From JAOUEA01 sp963762075 (GTDB lineage Bacteria > Actinomycetota > UBA4738 > HRBIN12): a stretch of DNA of 64,000 nucleotides. Numbering within the stretch: the first letter of the stretch is position 1; each line of letters begins with the position of its first letter. The stretch is from contig CAVXJC010000008.1 in assembly GCA_963762075.1 (NCBI GenBank), forward strand, positions 286,087 through 350,086, read 5' to 3'. A model generated the notes under the pieces. The model made no database searches and was not told the DNA's origin. It saw nothing but the letters and a program-made list of their open reading frames with translations. Below, one piece after another: positions 35,199-45,210 of this stretch. The position numbers were made by a program, and so were the translations under genes.

Positions 35199-38100
35199 CC
35201 CAGGATCGCGCGGGCATCGACCAGGTCCGGCGTGTCGGATGCCTCGGTGAAGGTGTCGAACACGGCGCGCAGCGCCTCGCGCTCCGCCTCCGACGGCTCG
35301 CCGGCCGCGCGACGGAGCTCGGCGAGCCGCGTGGCTGCCCGGAGCTGCCACATGCGGGCGCCCGCCGCGTCCGCCGAGTCGAACGCGTGGCGGAACCAAT
35401 CCTCGGCCTCGCCGGCTTCCGGAGCGTCGACGAGGAGGTCGCCCTTGACCAGCGGGAGCTGCGGATACAGCACGTTGTCGCGACCCTGCATGAGCTCGAT
35501 CGCTCGGTCGACGGGATCGAGCCCTTCCTCTGCCCGGCCCGCCATGCCGAGCCCCCTCGCCCGAACGGAGAGCAGCAGCGGCCAGAACACCGGCGGCGTC
35601 GTGAGGTCTTGGTACCGCGCGAAGCCCAGGTCGGTGAGCGCCATGCCTTCTTCCGGCCGTCCGGCCGCGGCCTCCGCCACACCGAGAAAGATCTGGGCGA
35701 GCGCCTTCCACACCTGGTAGTCGTGCTCCTCGGCGATCCGCAGCACGTCCGAGGCCCGCTCGTGGACGCGCTGCCAGTCCCGGCGCCACATGTCGAGGAA
35801 CGCGACGTGAAAGAGCGCGTATGCCGCGCTGTACGGATGGCCCAGCTCCTCGGCGATCTGCAGCGCCCTGGCACCACGCTCGACCGCCTGGTCGGGGCGC
35901 CCGATCGACCACAGCACGAACGCCGACGTCGTGTAGGGCACGACGCCGGGGCTCGCACCCAGCCGCAGTCGGCCGGAGGCGCGCTGAGCGGGATCGAAGA
36001 GCCCGATCGCTCGGTCGAGGTGCCCGAGCCCCTCGTCCACCTGCCCGAGCGACACGAGGTTCGTGCCGATGCGGAGATGACCCTCGGCCTGGAGCGCCGC
36101 GTCCTGCTGGCGCTCGGCGAGGTCGAGGAGCTGGCGCCCCACCGCGATGCCCTTGTCGAACTCGCCCCGGTACAGGTGGAAGCTCGCCAGGCTCCGCAGC
36201 AGCGGCAGCGCCTCCGACGGGGCGCCGGCCTCCTCCAACTGAGCGAGCGCGCTCGCGTAGGTCTCCTCGACCTCCGGCGTATAGCCTCGGGTCGCCATGA
36301 GCCCCCGGGCGAGACTCGTGCGCAGGGTGATCTCCTCCCGGGCACGCTCCACCGTCGACGGCGCCTTCCTCAGCACGTCGAGGAGGTCGTTCGTGAGCTC
36401 GATCGCCCCGTGGTACCAGCCTCTGTCGTCGTGCAGCGCCCAGAGCGCGTCGAGCATCCCGTCGAGCCGCTCGAGGTCGCCGGCGTCGACCCAGGTGCGC
36501 CAGGCCTCGCGCAGGTTGCCGAGGTCGGCTTCCAGCTCGGCGAGCGCCGAGGCTCGGTCGGGCCCCGAGAGCCGTGCACGACGCTCGTGCGCCATGTCGG
36601 CGTAGTGCTCGGCGTGGGCCCGACGCACCGCGTCGCGTAGCTTCGGCTCCTCGTCCAATCGCTCGGCCGCGTAGTCGCGGATCGTCTCGAGCATCGCGAG
36701 CCGCCGGTGACCATCCTCGTCGAGGCTCCGGACGAGACTCTTGCCGACGAGGGAGACGAGGCGATCGAGCACCGCAATGCCGTCGCGGCCGTCGAGCCGG
36801 GCGGCGACCGCCTCCACCGCGTCGATGCGCGCGGACGCGAAGACCGAGAAGAGGCGGAAGATCGACCGCTCGTCGTCGTCGAGCAGCCGCTCGCTCCACT
36901 CGATCGTGCTTCGCAACGTCTGCTGGCGCGCGGGGAGGTCGCGAGTGCCCGCACCCAGCACGCCGACGTGGTCGCGCAGCCGGTCCCGGAGCTCTTGGGG
37001 TGAGAACAGCGCGAGGCGAGCGGTCGCGAGCTCGATCGCGAGCGGCAGGCCGTCGAGCCGGCCGCAGATCTCGGCGACAGCCGAGGCGTCGTCCTCGGTC
37101 AGTTCGAGCCCGGGACGCACGTCGCGCGCTCGCTCGACGAACAGCCGGCCGGCCTCCGAGCCGGCCACCGCCGCTCCGGGCGCAAGACCGGGCTGCGGGA
37201 GCCCGAGCGGTGGCACCGCGACGAGGCGCTCTCCCAGAACCCGGAGGGCCTCCCGCGTGGTCACGAGGATCTTGAGATCGCCGCATACCTGCAGCAGCTC
37301 GACCACACCGGCTGCGACGTCGATCACCTGCTCGAGGTTGTCGAGCACGAGCAGCATGCGTCTGCGTCGCGAGGTGGTCCCGCAGCGTCGCGAGGGGTCC
37401 GGCCGAGCCGTCGCCGGCGGCCCCGACGACTCGGGCGATGGCGTCGAACGCCGCGTCGGCGTCCCGCATCGGAGAGAGGTCGACGAAGTAGAGGCCGTCG
37501 GTCCACCGCTCGGCTTGCTCGGCGGCGGCTTGCAGCGCGAGCCGCGTCTTGCCGATGCCACCCGGCCCGAACAAGGTCACGAGGCGCACGGCGGGATCGG
37601 CGAGGAGGTCGCCGATCATCCGGAGCTCCGCGTCACGCCCCACGAACTCCGACGTCTGCGTCGGCAGGTTCGTGGGGCGGTCGGTCAGCGTCGACAACGG
37701 CGGGAAGTCGCGCTCGAGGCCGGGATGGGTGACCTGGAAGATCCGTTCCGGCTGCAGCAGGTCCTTCAGCCGGTGCTCACCGAGGTCGACCAGCGACACC
37801 TCCTCCGGCAGAGCACGATCGGCGAGGTGGGCGGCGCTCGCCGAGACGAGCACCTGGCCGCCGTGGCCGGCGGCGGCGATCTGGCGGCGCGGTGCACGTC
37901 GACTCCGACATAGGACCCGCCGCCGATCCGGCCCTCACCCGTATGCAGGCCCATCCGCACCCGGATGCGCCCGTCCTCGGGCCAGGTTTGGCGATCGAGC
38001 GCAACCTGCGCGTCGACCGCCGCGCGCAGCGCCTGGGGCGCGGTGTGGAAGACGACGAAGAAGGAGTCGCCCTCGGTGCCGACGACAAGCCCCCCGTTGG

Positions 38101-38260
38101 CCTCTACGGCCGACCGCACGATGGCGTGGTGTTGCTCGAGGAGCGCCGGGTACGCGTCGCCGAAACGCTGGACCAGGCGCGTGCTTCCCTCGATGTCGCT
38201 GAACAGGAACGTCACGGTTCCCGTCGGGAGCGTGGTCGCATCGTGCATGGGGGTCATCAT
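35195..38260 (-). CDS. Cyclase-NB-ARC ATPase-TPR regulator, two compensating frameshifts
   Basis: About 1020 residues across two breaks. The N-terminus (ATG 38260, or 38248) is a class III cyclase domain: VTFLFSDIEGSTRL, EGDSFFVVF and MGLHTGEG. One base is missing at about 37880-37884 after VHRAAR; the next frame continues GQVLVSASAAHLADR and an AAA/NB-ARC domain with Walker A GPGGIGKTRLAL. One extra base at about 37358-37372 returns to the first frame at MLLVLDNLEQV, followed by LKILVTTRE, GLPLAIELA and long TPR-like repeats to the stop. No LuxR-type HTH is seen at the end. Such proteins act as signalling or transcription co-regulators. Whether the gene is broken in the cell or only in the sequence is open. 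Confidence 0.82.
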
Positions 38261-38331
38261 GACTCAGGCGCCGCACTCGAACGGCGTCGCTTGAGTGGAG
38301 GGACCCAACACCTTTGCCATGACACTTCTCG

Positions 38332-38356
38332 ATCGATTATCGATACTATTCTTATC
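38332..38356 (+). promoter_or_regulatory. AT-rich palindromic operator/promoter before the DUF2975-HTH pair
   Basis: ATCGATTATCGAT at 38332-38344 is a near-perfect palindrome made of two ATCGAT halves, followed by TACTATTCTTATCG. This AT-rich patch is unusual for the window. It likely holds the -10 region and an operator, possibly for the HTH protein encoded at 38877. A GAAGGAG ribosome binding site follows at about 38368. Confidence 0.5.
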
Positions 38357-38379
38357 GCAACTCGACTGAAGGAGCACTC

Positions 38380-38877
38380 ATGGGAAGGCTGACCGTCATG
38401 ACGCTGCGCACCGTGCTCGCGGTGGTGCTCGCCGGCTCACTGTTCGTACAGGGAGTGATGGTGCCCCTGCTGGCCATCGACCTGGACGGGCTGGACCCCG
38501 ACTACGCGTACCTGCGCGCCCCGCTCCTGATCATCGCGGTCCTGGGCATCGTGACCATCCAGGTCGTCCTCGTCTGCGTGTGGCGCCTGCTGACGATGGT
38601 GCGGCGAGGCACGGTCTTCTCCGATGCCGCCTTCCGGTACGTCGACGTCGTGATCGGCGCGATCGCCGCGGCTTCCCTGCTCACGTTCGGACTCGGCGTC
38701 ACCCTCGCGCCGGGCGAAGCCGTTGCCCCGGGCATCGTGCTCCTGATCGGCGGGGCGGGCGTGCTCGTCGCCGGGATCGCTCTGATCGTCCTCGTGCTGC
38801 GGATGCTGCTCGCCCAGGCGGTCGCCCGCGACGCCGAGGCGCACCACCTGCAGGCCGAGCTGGACGAGGTGATCTGA
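38380..38877 (+). CDS. DUF2975 membrane protein
   Basis: 165 residues, four predicted transmembrane helices: TVLAVVLAGSLFVQGVMVPL, IIAVLGIVTIQVVLVCVW, a pair from 85 to 140, and a polar C-terminus with LRMLLAQAVARDAEAHHLQ. The block LLTMVRRGTVFSDAAFRYV is typical of DUF2975. The family is regularly encoded next to a small XRE-type regulator, as here. The stop overlaps that regulator's start by one base. Confidence 0.85.
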   Translation: MGRLTVMTLRTVLAVVLAGSLFVQGVMVPLLAIDLDGLDPDYAYLRAPLLIIAVLGIVTIQVVLVCVWRLLTMVRRGTVFSDAAFRYVDVVIGAIAAASLLTFGLGVTLAPGEAVAPGIVLLIGGAGVLVAGIALIVLVLRMLLAQAVARDAEAHHLQAELDEVI

Positions 38878-39119
38878 TGCCGATCGTCGTCGACATCGAT
38901 GTGATGCTGGCCAGGCGCAAGATGTCCGTGGGCGCGCTCGCGGAACGCGTCGGGATCACGCCTGCCAACCTCGCCGTCCTCAAGAACGGTCGTGCCAAGG
39001 CCGTGCGCTTCACGACGCTCGCCGCACTGTGCACAGCGCTCGGGTGTCAGCCCGGAGACCTGCTGCGCTGGGAGTCCGAGGATCCGGCGGACGGGGCCGC
39101 GCACGAAGGGAACCGATGA
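38877..39119 (+). CDS. XRE-type HTH regulator (YozG-like)
   Basis: 80 residues. A single helix-turn-helix: LAERVGITPANLAVLKNGRA, RFTTLAALCTALGCQPGDLL. This is the Cro/C1-type small regulator that accompanies DUF2975 membrane proteins. It probably represses its own operon through the palindrome at 38332. Start and the DUF2975 stop share TGATG. Confidence 0.88.
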   Translation: MPIVVDIDVMLARRKMSVGALAERVGITPANLAVLKNGRAKAVRFTTLAALCTALGCQPGDLLRWESEDPADGAAHEGNR

Positions 39120-39173
39120 TCACCGAGTCGCTTGCGAACCACGCATGTCGGTGGCCGGTGCAAGCATCGACAG

Positions 39174-40364
39174 GTGGCGAGCGAGGGCACGATCCTGCAC
39201 GCCGACGCCGATTCCTTCTACGCGTCGGTCGAGCAGCGCGACGACCCGGCGCTGCGCGGACGCCCCGTGATCGTGGGTGGCGGCGTCGTGCTCGCGGCCA
39301 GCTACGAGGCCAAGGCGTACGGCGTGCGAACACCGATGGGCGAGACACAAGCGCGACGCCTGTGCCCGCAGGCGATCGTCGTCAGACCGCGGATGGAGGC
39401 GTACAGCGAGGCGAGCAAGGCGATGTTCGCGGTCTTCCACGACACGACGCCGTTCGTGGAAGGGCTCTCCATCGACGAGGCGTTCCTGGACGTCGGCGGG
39501 CTGCGAAGGATCTCCGGCGCGCCGACCGAGATCGCGGTGCACCTGCGGCGGGACGTGCTCGAGCGAGTCGGGATCCGCGTCACGGTGGGCGTGGCACGAA
39601 CCAAGTTCCTGGCGAAGGTCGCCAGTGGCGTCGCCAAGCCCGACGGCCTGCTCGTCGTTCCGGTCGACGGCGAGCTCGCATTCCTGCACGGTTTGCCGGT
39701 CGAGCGACTGTGGGGCGTCGGGCCCGTGACCGCGCGGAAGCTCCGGGAACGCTCCATCACCACCGTCGCGGAGGTGGCAGAGCTCGGCGAGCCCGCGCTG
39801 GTGCGGATCCTGGGGCGGGGGGTTGGACGGCATCTCTACGCCCTCGCGCACAATCGCGATCCGCGCCGGGTGGAGGTCGGCCGCCGTCGTCGCTCGATGG
39901 GCACCCAACGAGCGCTCGGTCGCCGTCGTCGGTCCCCCGAGACGCTCGATGCCGACCTGATCGCGTTGGTCGACCGGCTCGCCCGGCGCCTGCGGGGTGC
40001 GCACCGCGTCTGCCGAACGGTGACGTTGCGCCTTCGATTCGACGACTTCTCACGGGCGACGCGCTCGCATACCCTGCCCGAGGCGACGGCCGACACGGTC
40101 ACGCTGCTCGAGGCCGGCCGGATCCTGCTCGCCAACGCCTTGCCCGAGATCGTGCGCCGGGGCATCACGCTGATCGGCATCACGTTCAGCAACCTGTTCG
40201 GTGACGACGCGGTCCAGCTGGCGCTGCCCTTCGACGGCTCGTCCGCGTCGGAGATCGACGCGACCCTCGATAGCCTGCGCGAACGTTTCGGGTCGTCCGC
40301 GGTCACGAGAGGTGTGCTCCTCGGGCGCCACGAGGGACTTCGGGTTCCGCTGCTCCCCGACTAG
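39174..40364 (+). CDS. dinB: DNA polymerase IV (Y-family translesion polymerase)
   Basis: 396 residues from GTG 39174; the upstream in-frame ATG at 39132 lacks family similarity. Catalytic motifs are ILHADADSFYASVEQ, SYEAKAYGVRTPM with the steric-gate region, and SIDEAFLDVGG. The helix-hairpin-helix segment LWGVGPVTARKLRERSI and a little-finger domain (VTLRLRFDDFSRATRS) are present. The C-terminal QLALPF motif binds the beta clamp. Performs error-prone bypass of lesions. The ribosome binding site is weak. Confidence 0.95.
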   Translation: MASEGTILHADADSFYASVEQRDDPALRGRPVIVGGGVVLAASYEAKAYGVRTPMGETQARRLCPQAIVVRPRMEAYSEASKAMFAVFHDTTPFVEGLSIDEAFLDVGGLRRISGAPTEIAVHLRRDVLERVGIRVTVGVARTKFLAKVASGVAKPDGLLVVPVDGELAFLHGLPVERLWGVGPVTARKLRERSITTVAEVAELGEPALVRILGRGVGRHLYALAHNRDPRRVEVGRRRRSMGTQRALGRRRRSPETLDADLIALVDRLARRLRGAHRVCRTVTLRLRFDDFSRATRSHTLPEATADTVTLLEAGRILLANALPEIVRRGITLIGITFSNLFGDDAVQLALPFDGSSASEIDATLDSLRERFGSSAVTRGVLLGRHEGLRVPLLPD

Positions 40365-40376
40365 GGATCCGCCACG

Positions 40377-42524
40377 CTACGCGCCGGCGCTGTCGCCGAC
40401 CGGGAGGATGCCTTCCACGGTGGTACCGGTGCCCGCGGTCGACCTGACCTCGATCGAGCCGTCGAGCGCGGCGAGGCGGTCGGCGATCCCCTGGAGGCCC
40501 GTCCCGTACGACGATGTCGTCGTGTCGAACCCGACACCGTCGTCGGTGACGTCGAACCGGAGCACCCCGTCGCCGTCGGAGAGCGAGACGTTGACCCGCG
40601 AGGCCGAGGCGTACTTCGCGACGTTCTGCAGGGCTTCCAGGCAGGAGAAGTAGACGGCCGCCTCGGCCTCGCGGGCATACCGCCCGATGCCGTCGCCCTC
40701 CACTGTGACCGGCACGGCCGACTTGCGGGCCTGCGACCGGAGCGCCGCGACCAATCCCTGATCGGCCAGCAGCGGCGGATAGATCCCGCGGGCCAGGTCT
40801 CGCAGCTCCTCCAGCGCCTCCGTCGCGTCCTCCTGGAGCTGTCCGGCGATCGACCGGGCCTGCGCCGGGTCCCGCTCGACGAGCCTCTCCAACAGGCCGA
40901 GCTTCACCGTCAGCCCCACGATCTGCTGTTGCGCGCCGTCGTGCAGGTTCCGCTCGAGCTTGCGGCGCTCCTCGTCCTGCGCCGTGACGAGCCGCTGGCG
41001 CGACGTGCGGAGCTGTGCGATCGAGTCCATGAGCTCCTCGGTGAGCCCGGCGTTCCTCAGCACGAGCCCCGCCTGCGCGGCCAGGTCCCGAACCAGCTTC
41101 TCTTCGGTCGCCGACAGCGTCTCTCCAGGGCGCTTCTCGATCGACAGCGCGCCGAGCAGCTCTCCCCGGTGCCGGACGGGCTCGGACATCGATGCACCGG
41201 TCACGACCCCCTCCTCGACCGAGGTCGCGGGCCGCACGGACAAGGCTTCCGCGTCCTCGGGCCAGGTCGCCTCGGGCCGCAGGTCCTCCCCGACCCTCAC
41301 CCAGACATCTGCTCGCGCGGCGCCGGTGCCCTCCCCCAGCGCACGCGCCATCCTCGGGAGCAGCTCCTCGTTCGCGTACGTCTGCCCGACCCTCTCGGAG
41401 AACTCGGAGAGCACCTCGTACGGCGTGGCGCGCTTGCCGTAGACGAGCCGGTCGGCGAGGCGCTGCGCGCGTCGCCGGAGCGGCTGGAACGCGAGCGCGA
41501 CGATCGCCGCAGCGGCGGCCGACAACACGGGGCTGGCCCTGCTACCGACGAGGGTGCCCACGCCGACGACGACCGCCACGTACACGAGCGTGATGAAGAC
41601 CGCGAGCGCGCCGAACAGCACCGCCCGGTTGATCACGACGTCGATGTCGAACAGCCGGTACCGCAGTACGGACACACCGATCGCGAGTGGGATCAACGCG
41701 AACGACCCGATCACGAGGTTCTGTACCCAGATGAGCCAGCCCGGGTCGCCCTCCCCGCCCCAGGAGCTCCCGAGCGACGCGAACATCGCTCCGGAATAGA
41801 GCAAGGCCACGAACGCGGCGGCCGTGAGCAACCACCGCAGCTGGAGCCGCTCGATGCCCGTCGAACGGCGGAACCGGAGGACGAGCGCGGTCAACGATCC
41901 GAGCACGCCAACTGGGATCAGGATGATCAGGAACTGTGCGGCCTGGAGGAACGGGCGGATCGCCTCGACGCCGAGGGGATTCGCGACGCCCGGAACGGGC
42001 GACTCTTGCATCGGTGCGGGGTCAAGCAGGATCGAGAAGAAGATCACCGTCAGCACGACCCCGAGCCCCCACGCGAACCATCGCCATCGCGGCGAGGGCA
42101 GATGCCCGTCCGGGAACAGCAGCAGCAGGAACGTGACGGGAAGCACCACGATCGGGACCCAGCTCGGTTGATCGAACGCGATGAGCACGAGCCCGGCATC
42201 CCGCCGGCCGGAGTGGATCAGGAAGCTGCCGAGCTCACTGGCGACCGCCGTGACGCCGAAGAAGACGCCCATCCCCGACATCAACCACCCGATCGAGTTC
42301 TCGGGTCGACGCGACGCCAGCACGTATCCGATCACCGGGAACATCGCGAACGAGAGCACGAAGCCGATGTCCCCGAGCGGGTCGTCGCCGGCGCCGGAAG
42401 GGCGGATCGAGGCGACGAGTAACGCGAATCCGAGCCCGATGGCGAAGCTGACCAACGTGACCCCGGCCATGACTCGAGCAAGCAGCAGGTGTCGGCCAGG
42501 GGCGACGTCGCCGAATCTGCGCAT
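40377..42524 (-). CDS. Orphan DesK/NarX-type sensor histidine kinase
   Basis: 715 residues. Seven to eight N-terminal membrane helices to about residue 330, a GAF-like domain at about 380-480, then HisKA_3 with phosphoacceptor His528 in ERNLHDGAQQQ and an HATPase domain ending in DDGVGFD and GTGLQGIADRL. Intact throughout. No response regulator gene is adjacent. A paralogue with the same layout lies at 55718-57980. Stimulus and partner are unknown. Confidence 0.92.
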   Translation of the reverse strand: MRRFGDVAPGRHLLLARVMAGVTLVSFAIGLGFALLVASIRPSGAGDDPLGDIGFVLSFAMFPVIGYVLASRRPENSIGWLMSGMGVFFGVTAVASELGSFLIHSGRRDAGLVLIAFDQPSWVPIVVLPVTFLLLLFPDGHLPSPRWRWFAWGLGVVLTVIFFSILLDPAPMQESPVPGVANPLGVEAIRPFLQAAQFLIILIPVGVLGSLTALVLRFRRSTGIERLQLRWLLTAAAFVALLYSGAMFASLGSSWGGEGDPGWLIWVQNLVIGSFALIPLAIGVSVLRYRLFDIDVVINRAVLFGALAVFITLVYVAVVVGVGTLVGSRASPVLSAAAAAIVALAFQPLRRRAQRLADRLVYGKRATPYEVLSEFSERVGQTYANEELLPRMARALGEGTGAARADVWVRVGEDLRPEATWPEDAEALSVRPATSVEEGVVTGASMSEPVRHRGELLGALSIEKRPGETLSATEEKLVRDLAAQAGLVLRNAGLTEELMDSIAQLRTSRQRLVTAQDEERRKLERNLHDGAQQQIVGLTVKLGLLERLVERDPAQARSIAGQLQEDATEALEELRDLARGIYPPLLADQGLVAALRSQARKSAVPVTVEGDGIGRYAREAEAAVYFSCLEALQNVAKYASASRVNVSLSDGDGVLRFDVTDDGVGFDTTTSSYGTGLQGIADRLAALDGSIEVRSTAGTGTTVEGILPVGDSAGA

Positions 42525-42703
42525 GTTCCTGCATCACGGGGCGATGTTCGCACGTCGCGGATCGGCGCCCAAGGGCGCCCACCCGAGGATCGGCCGGGAG
42601 GGAGGCCTCGCGCCGGCGCGGGTGCCACCACGCGAGCTCGACGGGCAATCTCTGAATGGGACACGGGGCGGCCGCGGCGCAACCCTTGCTCCTCGACCTC
42701 GAG

Positions 42704-43558
42704 CTACGTGGCGCAGTAAGCGATATCGCTCACGAATACGCCGTCAGACAAGGCGTAACCACCCTTGTACCACCCGGTGACGCTTCGGTTAAGCCACTGA
42801 GATCCATCCCACCACAACCATTCGTGGGCGGTCCGGAAGGTATGGAGAGGAGCGGTGTTGTACGTGTTGAGGTCGAAGGAGCCACTGCGATCGAGGATCT
42901 GGAAGGTCTCCCACGGTCCTGCGATCCCCGCTTCCCACACACCACTACTCGAAAAATGCGAGAACCAGGGTCGGACCATGACATAGGCAGGATCGGTACT
43001 CGCCTGAGACACGTGGATAGTGGAAACGATTCTGCCCTGGCCCGCGAAGCACGTGGTACTCGCGTGGAAGAATCCTGCCGGGTGCCCGGGAACGAGGGTC
43101 CCGCCACCATCCTGGAAGGTTCGAGCCCCGGTCATGGTCGCCCCGCCCGGCGAAAGCTCCTCAGGCGGTGGCGGCGGAGCGCGATGCTTCTCACAGCCCT
43201 TGTGGAGATTGCGTTCGGCTCGTGTAGAGGCGTAGCAAGCGTCCTTGCCGGCGTCTCCAAAGACCTTGTCACTGCCTCTTTGGCCATCGATCTGGTCCGC
43301 TCCTGACCCTCCGCAGATCACGTCATCGCCTGCTCGGCCGATCACGGCGTCAGAGCCGCCCTTCCCCGCGATGATGTCTCTCCCCGCGGTTCCGACAAGG
43401 ACGTCTCGCTGGGCGGTTCCCTCGATCGTCGCAGACTTGCCGCGGCAAAGGGTGGCCGCGACAGCACCATCCATGGGGTCAATGGCGAAACCAGCCGCCG
43501 TCATCGCGAACACGACCAACACTCGTCGAACGGGTGCGCTGCCTCCGAGTCGCTGCAT
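42704..43558 (-). CDS. Exported protein with RTX-type calcium-binding repeats
   Basis: 284 residues from ATG 43558 (GAAGGGG upstream). A signal peptide ends near VAA, followed by hemolysin-type nonapeptide repeats: GTAGRDIIAG, GGSDAVIGRAGDDVICGGSG and GSDKVFGDAG. A Pro-rich linker leads to a C-terminal beta-rich domain with Trp-rich HEWLWWDGSQWLN. RTX repeats bind calcium and aid folding outside the cell. The C-terminal domain is not recognised. Confidence 0.82.
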   Translation of the reverse strand: MQRLGGSAPVRRVLVVFAMTAAGFAIDPMDGAVAATLCRGKSATIEGTAQRDVLVGTAGRDIIAGKGGSDAVIGRAGDDVICGGSGADQIDGQRGSDKVFGDAGKDACYASTRAERNLHKGCEKHRAPPPPPEELSPGGATMTGARTFQDGGGTLVPGHPAGFFHASTTCFAGQGRIVSTIHVSQASTDPAYVMVRPWFSHFSSSGVWEAGIAGPWETFQILDRSGSFDLNTYNTAPLHTFRTAHEWLWWDGSQWLNRSVTGWYKGGYALSDGVFVSDIAYCAT

Positions 43559-43853
43559 GAAAGAACCCCTTCCCTCGAGCGAGCCAGGTCGTCTGGCTCC
43601 GGCGTGGGAAACATGGGACCTGATGGGTGGGGGTCGTAATGATGCCGTCACCGGGCCTCATGCGGTGAGGGGAGTGCACCTCCACCCTCATCGCACACGA
43701 TACCCCCTTCGCCTTCGGCAACCAGGATCGAGCGGTCGACGGGCGTCGAATTGGCCCCAGCTCGACTCCCGGAATATTCTTCGAGCCTTCGGGTATCAAG
43801 GGACCGAGGCCACGGGCCGTGTAAGAGACGACCTTGCGTACAGGAGGTGCGAG

Positions 43854-44410
43854 ATGCTTCGTACAGTCCTCGCCGGGAACCGGCTCACCAGCCCGCCCGC
43901 GCACCAACCCCGAACCATCACAATGGTCGCCGCACTGGTGGTTGCGCTGGGCACGTTCGGATGCGCGGGGGACACTGAGCCCAAGGAGCCGACCGCGGCA
44001 GACGACGGCATTGAGGTCGGCGCCGGTCCTGCCGATCCCCAAGACTTGGCGGCCTACAGGGACGAACGGAACGTCATCTGTGAGGCGGGCACGGCGAAGA
44101 TCGATCAGATCAAGCTGGCGATCCAGGGGGGACGCCGGACGAGATGGCGGCGGGGTATCGCCGCATCGCCGAGCGCATCGAGCAGGCTCAGACAGACCTC
44201 GCGGAGCTGAAGGCTCCAGGCGACCTTTCCGCCTTCGTCACGGCAGATGAGCAGCTCCGCGCCAGGCGACTCGCGGCGACCAAGGCACTCGCAGACGCCT
44301 TGGAACGCCGTGACCAACAGGAGGTGCGGGCGCTCGAGGATGAGCTCAAGGCACTGAATGTCGAGACAGAGACCGGGGAGCAAGCGAACGAGTTCGAACA
44401 CTGCCCCTGA
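43854..44410 (+). CDS. Lipoprotein, frameshifted
   Basis: ATG 43854 follows ACAGGAGGTGCGAG, a perfect ribosome binding site. A hydrophobic segment ends in the lipobox LGTFGC. The frame breaks in the G6 run at 44126-44131; adding one G continues into GTPDEMAAGYRRIAERIEQAQ and a helical C-terminus ending EFEHCP at 44410. Without repair, the upstream frame runs into unrelated sequence. The mature part is a helical, charged domain with two Cys. No known family. Confidence 0.65.
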
Positions 44411-44451
44411 GATCTATCCATGGATGACTAGTCCGAGGCCTCAAAGAGACG

Positions 44452-44484
44452 GAGACCCCGAGGTGTGAACGACCTCGGGGTCTC
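44452..44484 (+). terminator. 13-bp perfect hairpin
   Basis: GAGACCCCGAGGT (44452-44464) and ACCTCGGGGTCTC (44472-44484) pair perfectly around a 7-base loop. A long GC stem right after the lipoprotein stop fits a Rho-independent-like or bidirectional terminator, although no T-run follows. Confidence 0.75.
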
Positions 44485-44501
44485 GAGGTCTTCGGAGATG
44501 C

Positions 44502-44533
44502 TAGAGCCCGGTCTCCGTAGAGTCCGGGCTCTA
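44502..44533 (+). terminator. Second perfect hairpin, 10 bp
   Basis: TAGAGCCCGG (44502-44511) and CCGGGCTCTA (44524-44533) pair around 12 bases, 17 bases after the first hairpin. The tandem arrangement marks a strong transcription end or insulator before a region of different composition. Confidence 0.65.
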
Positions 44534-44655
44534 ACATTCGGGGGGTGAGAGAGCCGCCGGGCGGTGGAGTCCCCGCCGTGGGTGTCACGGCGACTCGTTG
44601 ATCCCCTTCCCTGACATGGGCATCCCGAAACTTGTGGACGACGAGTCAGGCACGG

Positions 44656-44964
44656 CTAGATCGAGGCAGCAGCTTCCTTCTGCTTGAGAAACAGTGGGGC
44701 TCTATCGAGGGACCCGTCCTGCTGGACACTGGCACGCTGAAGCCTCGGCGGCCTCTGCGACGTTACGCGGGCATTGCTTACCCCGTGAAGTCGTCCAGCC
44801 ATTCGGTTGCCACGCAGGCGTGCGTAGCTCTTTCCGTCGCGAGAATCAGCGTCACCTATCGCTTCACCGTTGAGCACTCGGTCGAACGCGGCACGAGCGC
44901 CTTCTCCGAGGCTTGGCGGATGCACGTTGTCCAAGGCGAACCGGATCATCAAGAAGTCATCCAT
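44656..44964 (-). CDS. Hypothetical small ORF, atypical codon use
   Basis: 102 residues from ATG 44964, preceded by CAGGGAGGGTGCGG. The N-terminus MDDFLMIRFALDNV and a middle segment with ARAAFDRVLNG look protein-like. Third-position GC is clearly lower than in neighbouring genes. No family. The whole stretch 44534-45374 lacks any recognised gene, so this and the next ORF are offered with low confidence. Confidence 0.35.
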   Translation of the reverse strand: MDDFLMIRFALDNVHPPSLGEGARAAFDRVLNGEAIGDADSRDGKSYARLRGNRMAGRLHGVSNARVTSQRPPRLQRASVQQDGSLDRAPLFLKQKEAAASI

Positions 44965-45021
44965 CCGCACCCTCCCTGTGCTTGTACCTTCCTATCGGCA
45001 GGCTCGCCGCGAACCTGGACA

Positions 45022-45210
45022 TCAGCCTCCGATTTTTACCCTTGGGCTCAAAGACAGGCGCTCGACTCCTATCAGGTCCGCCATAGCGGACCTCACCGTC
45101 TGATCATCGGGGTGATCAACGAGCCAACGACGAGCGTCGTAGACCCCCGTCGACGTCTCGTTCGGGGACGTGGCGTCCAGCATCCGTGCCAGCAATTCCG
45201 TCCGATCCAT
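45022..45210 (-). CDS. Hypothetical small ORF, 62 aa
   Basis: Frame beginning MDRTELLARMLDATSPNE and continuing YDARRWLVDHPDDQTVRSAM, a plausible amphipathic helical protein. It has no clear ribosome binding site, and the open frame continues upstream without a good start. Shares the unusual composition of its neighbour. Low confidence. Confidence 0.35.
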   Translation of the reverse strand: MDRTELLARMLDATSPNETSTGVYDARRWLVDHPDDQTVRSAMADLIGVERLSLSPRVKIGG

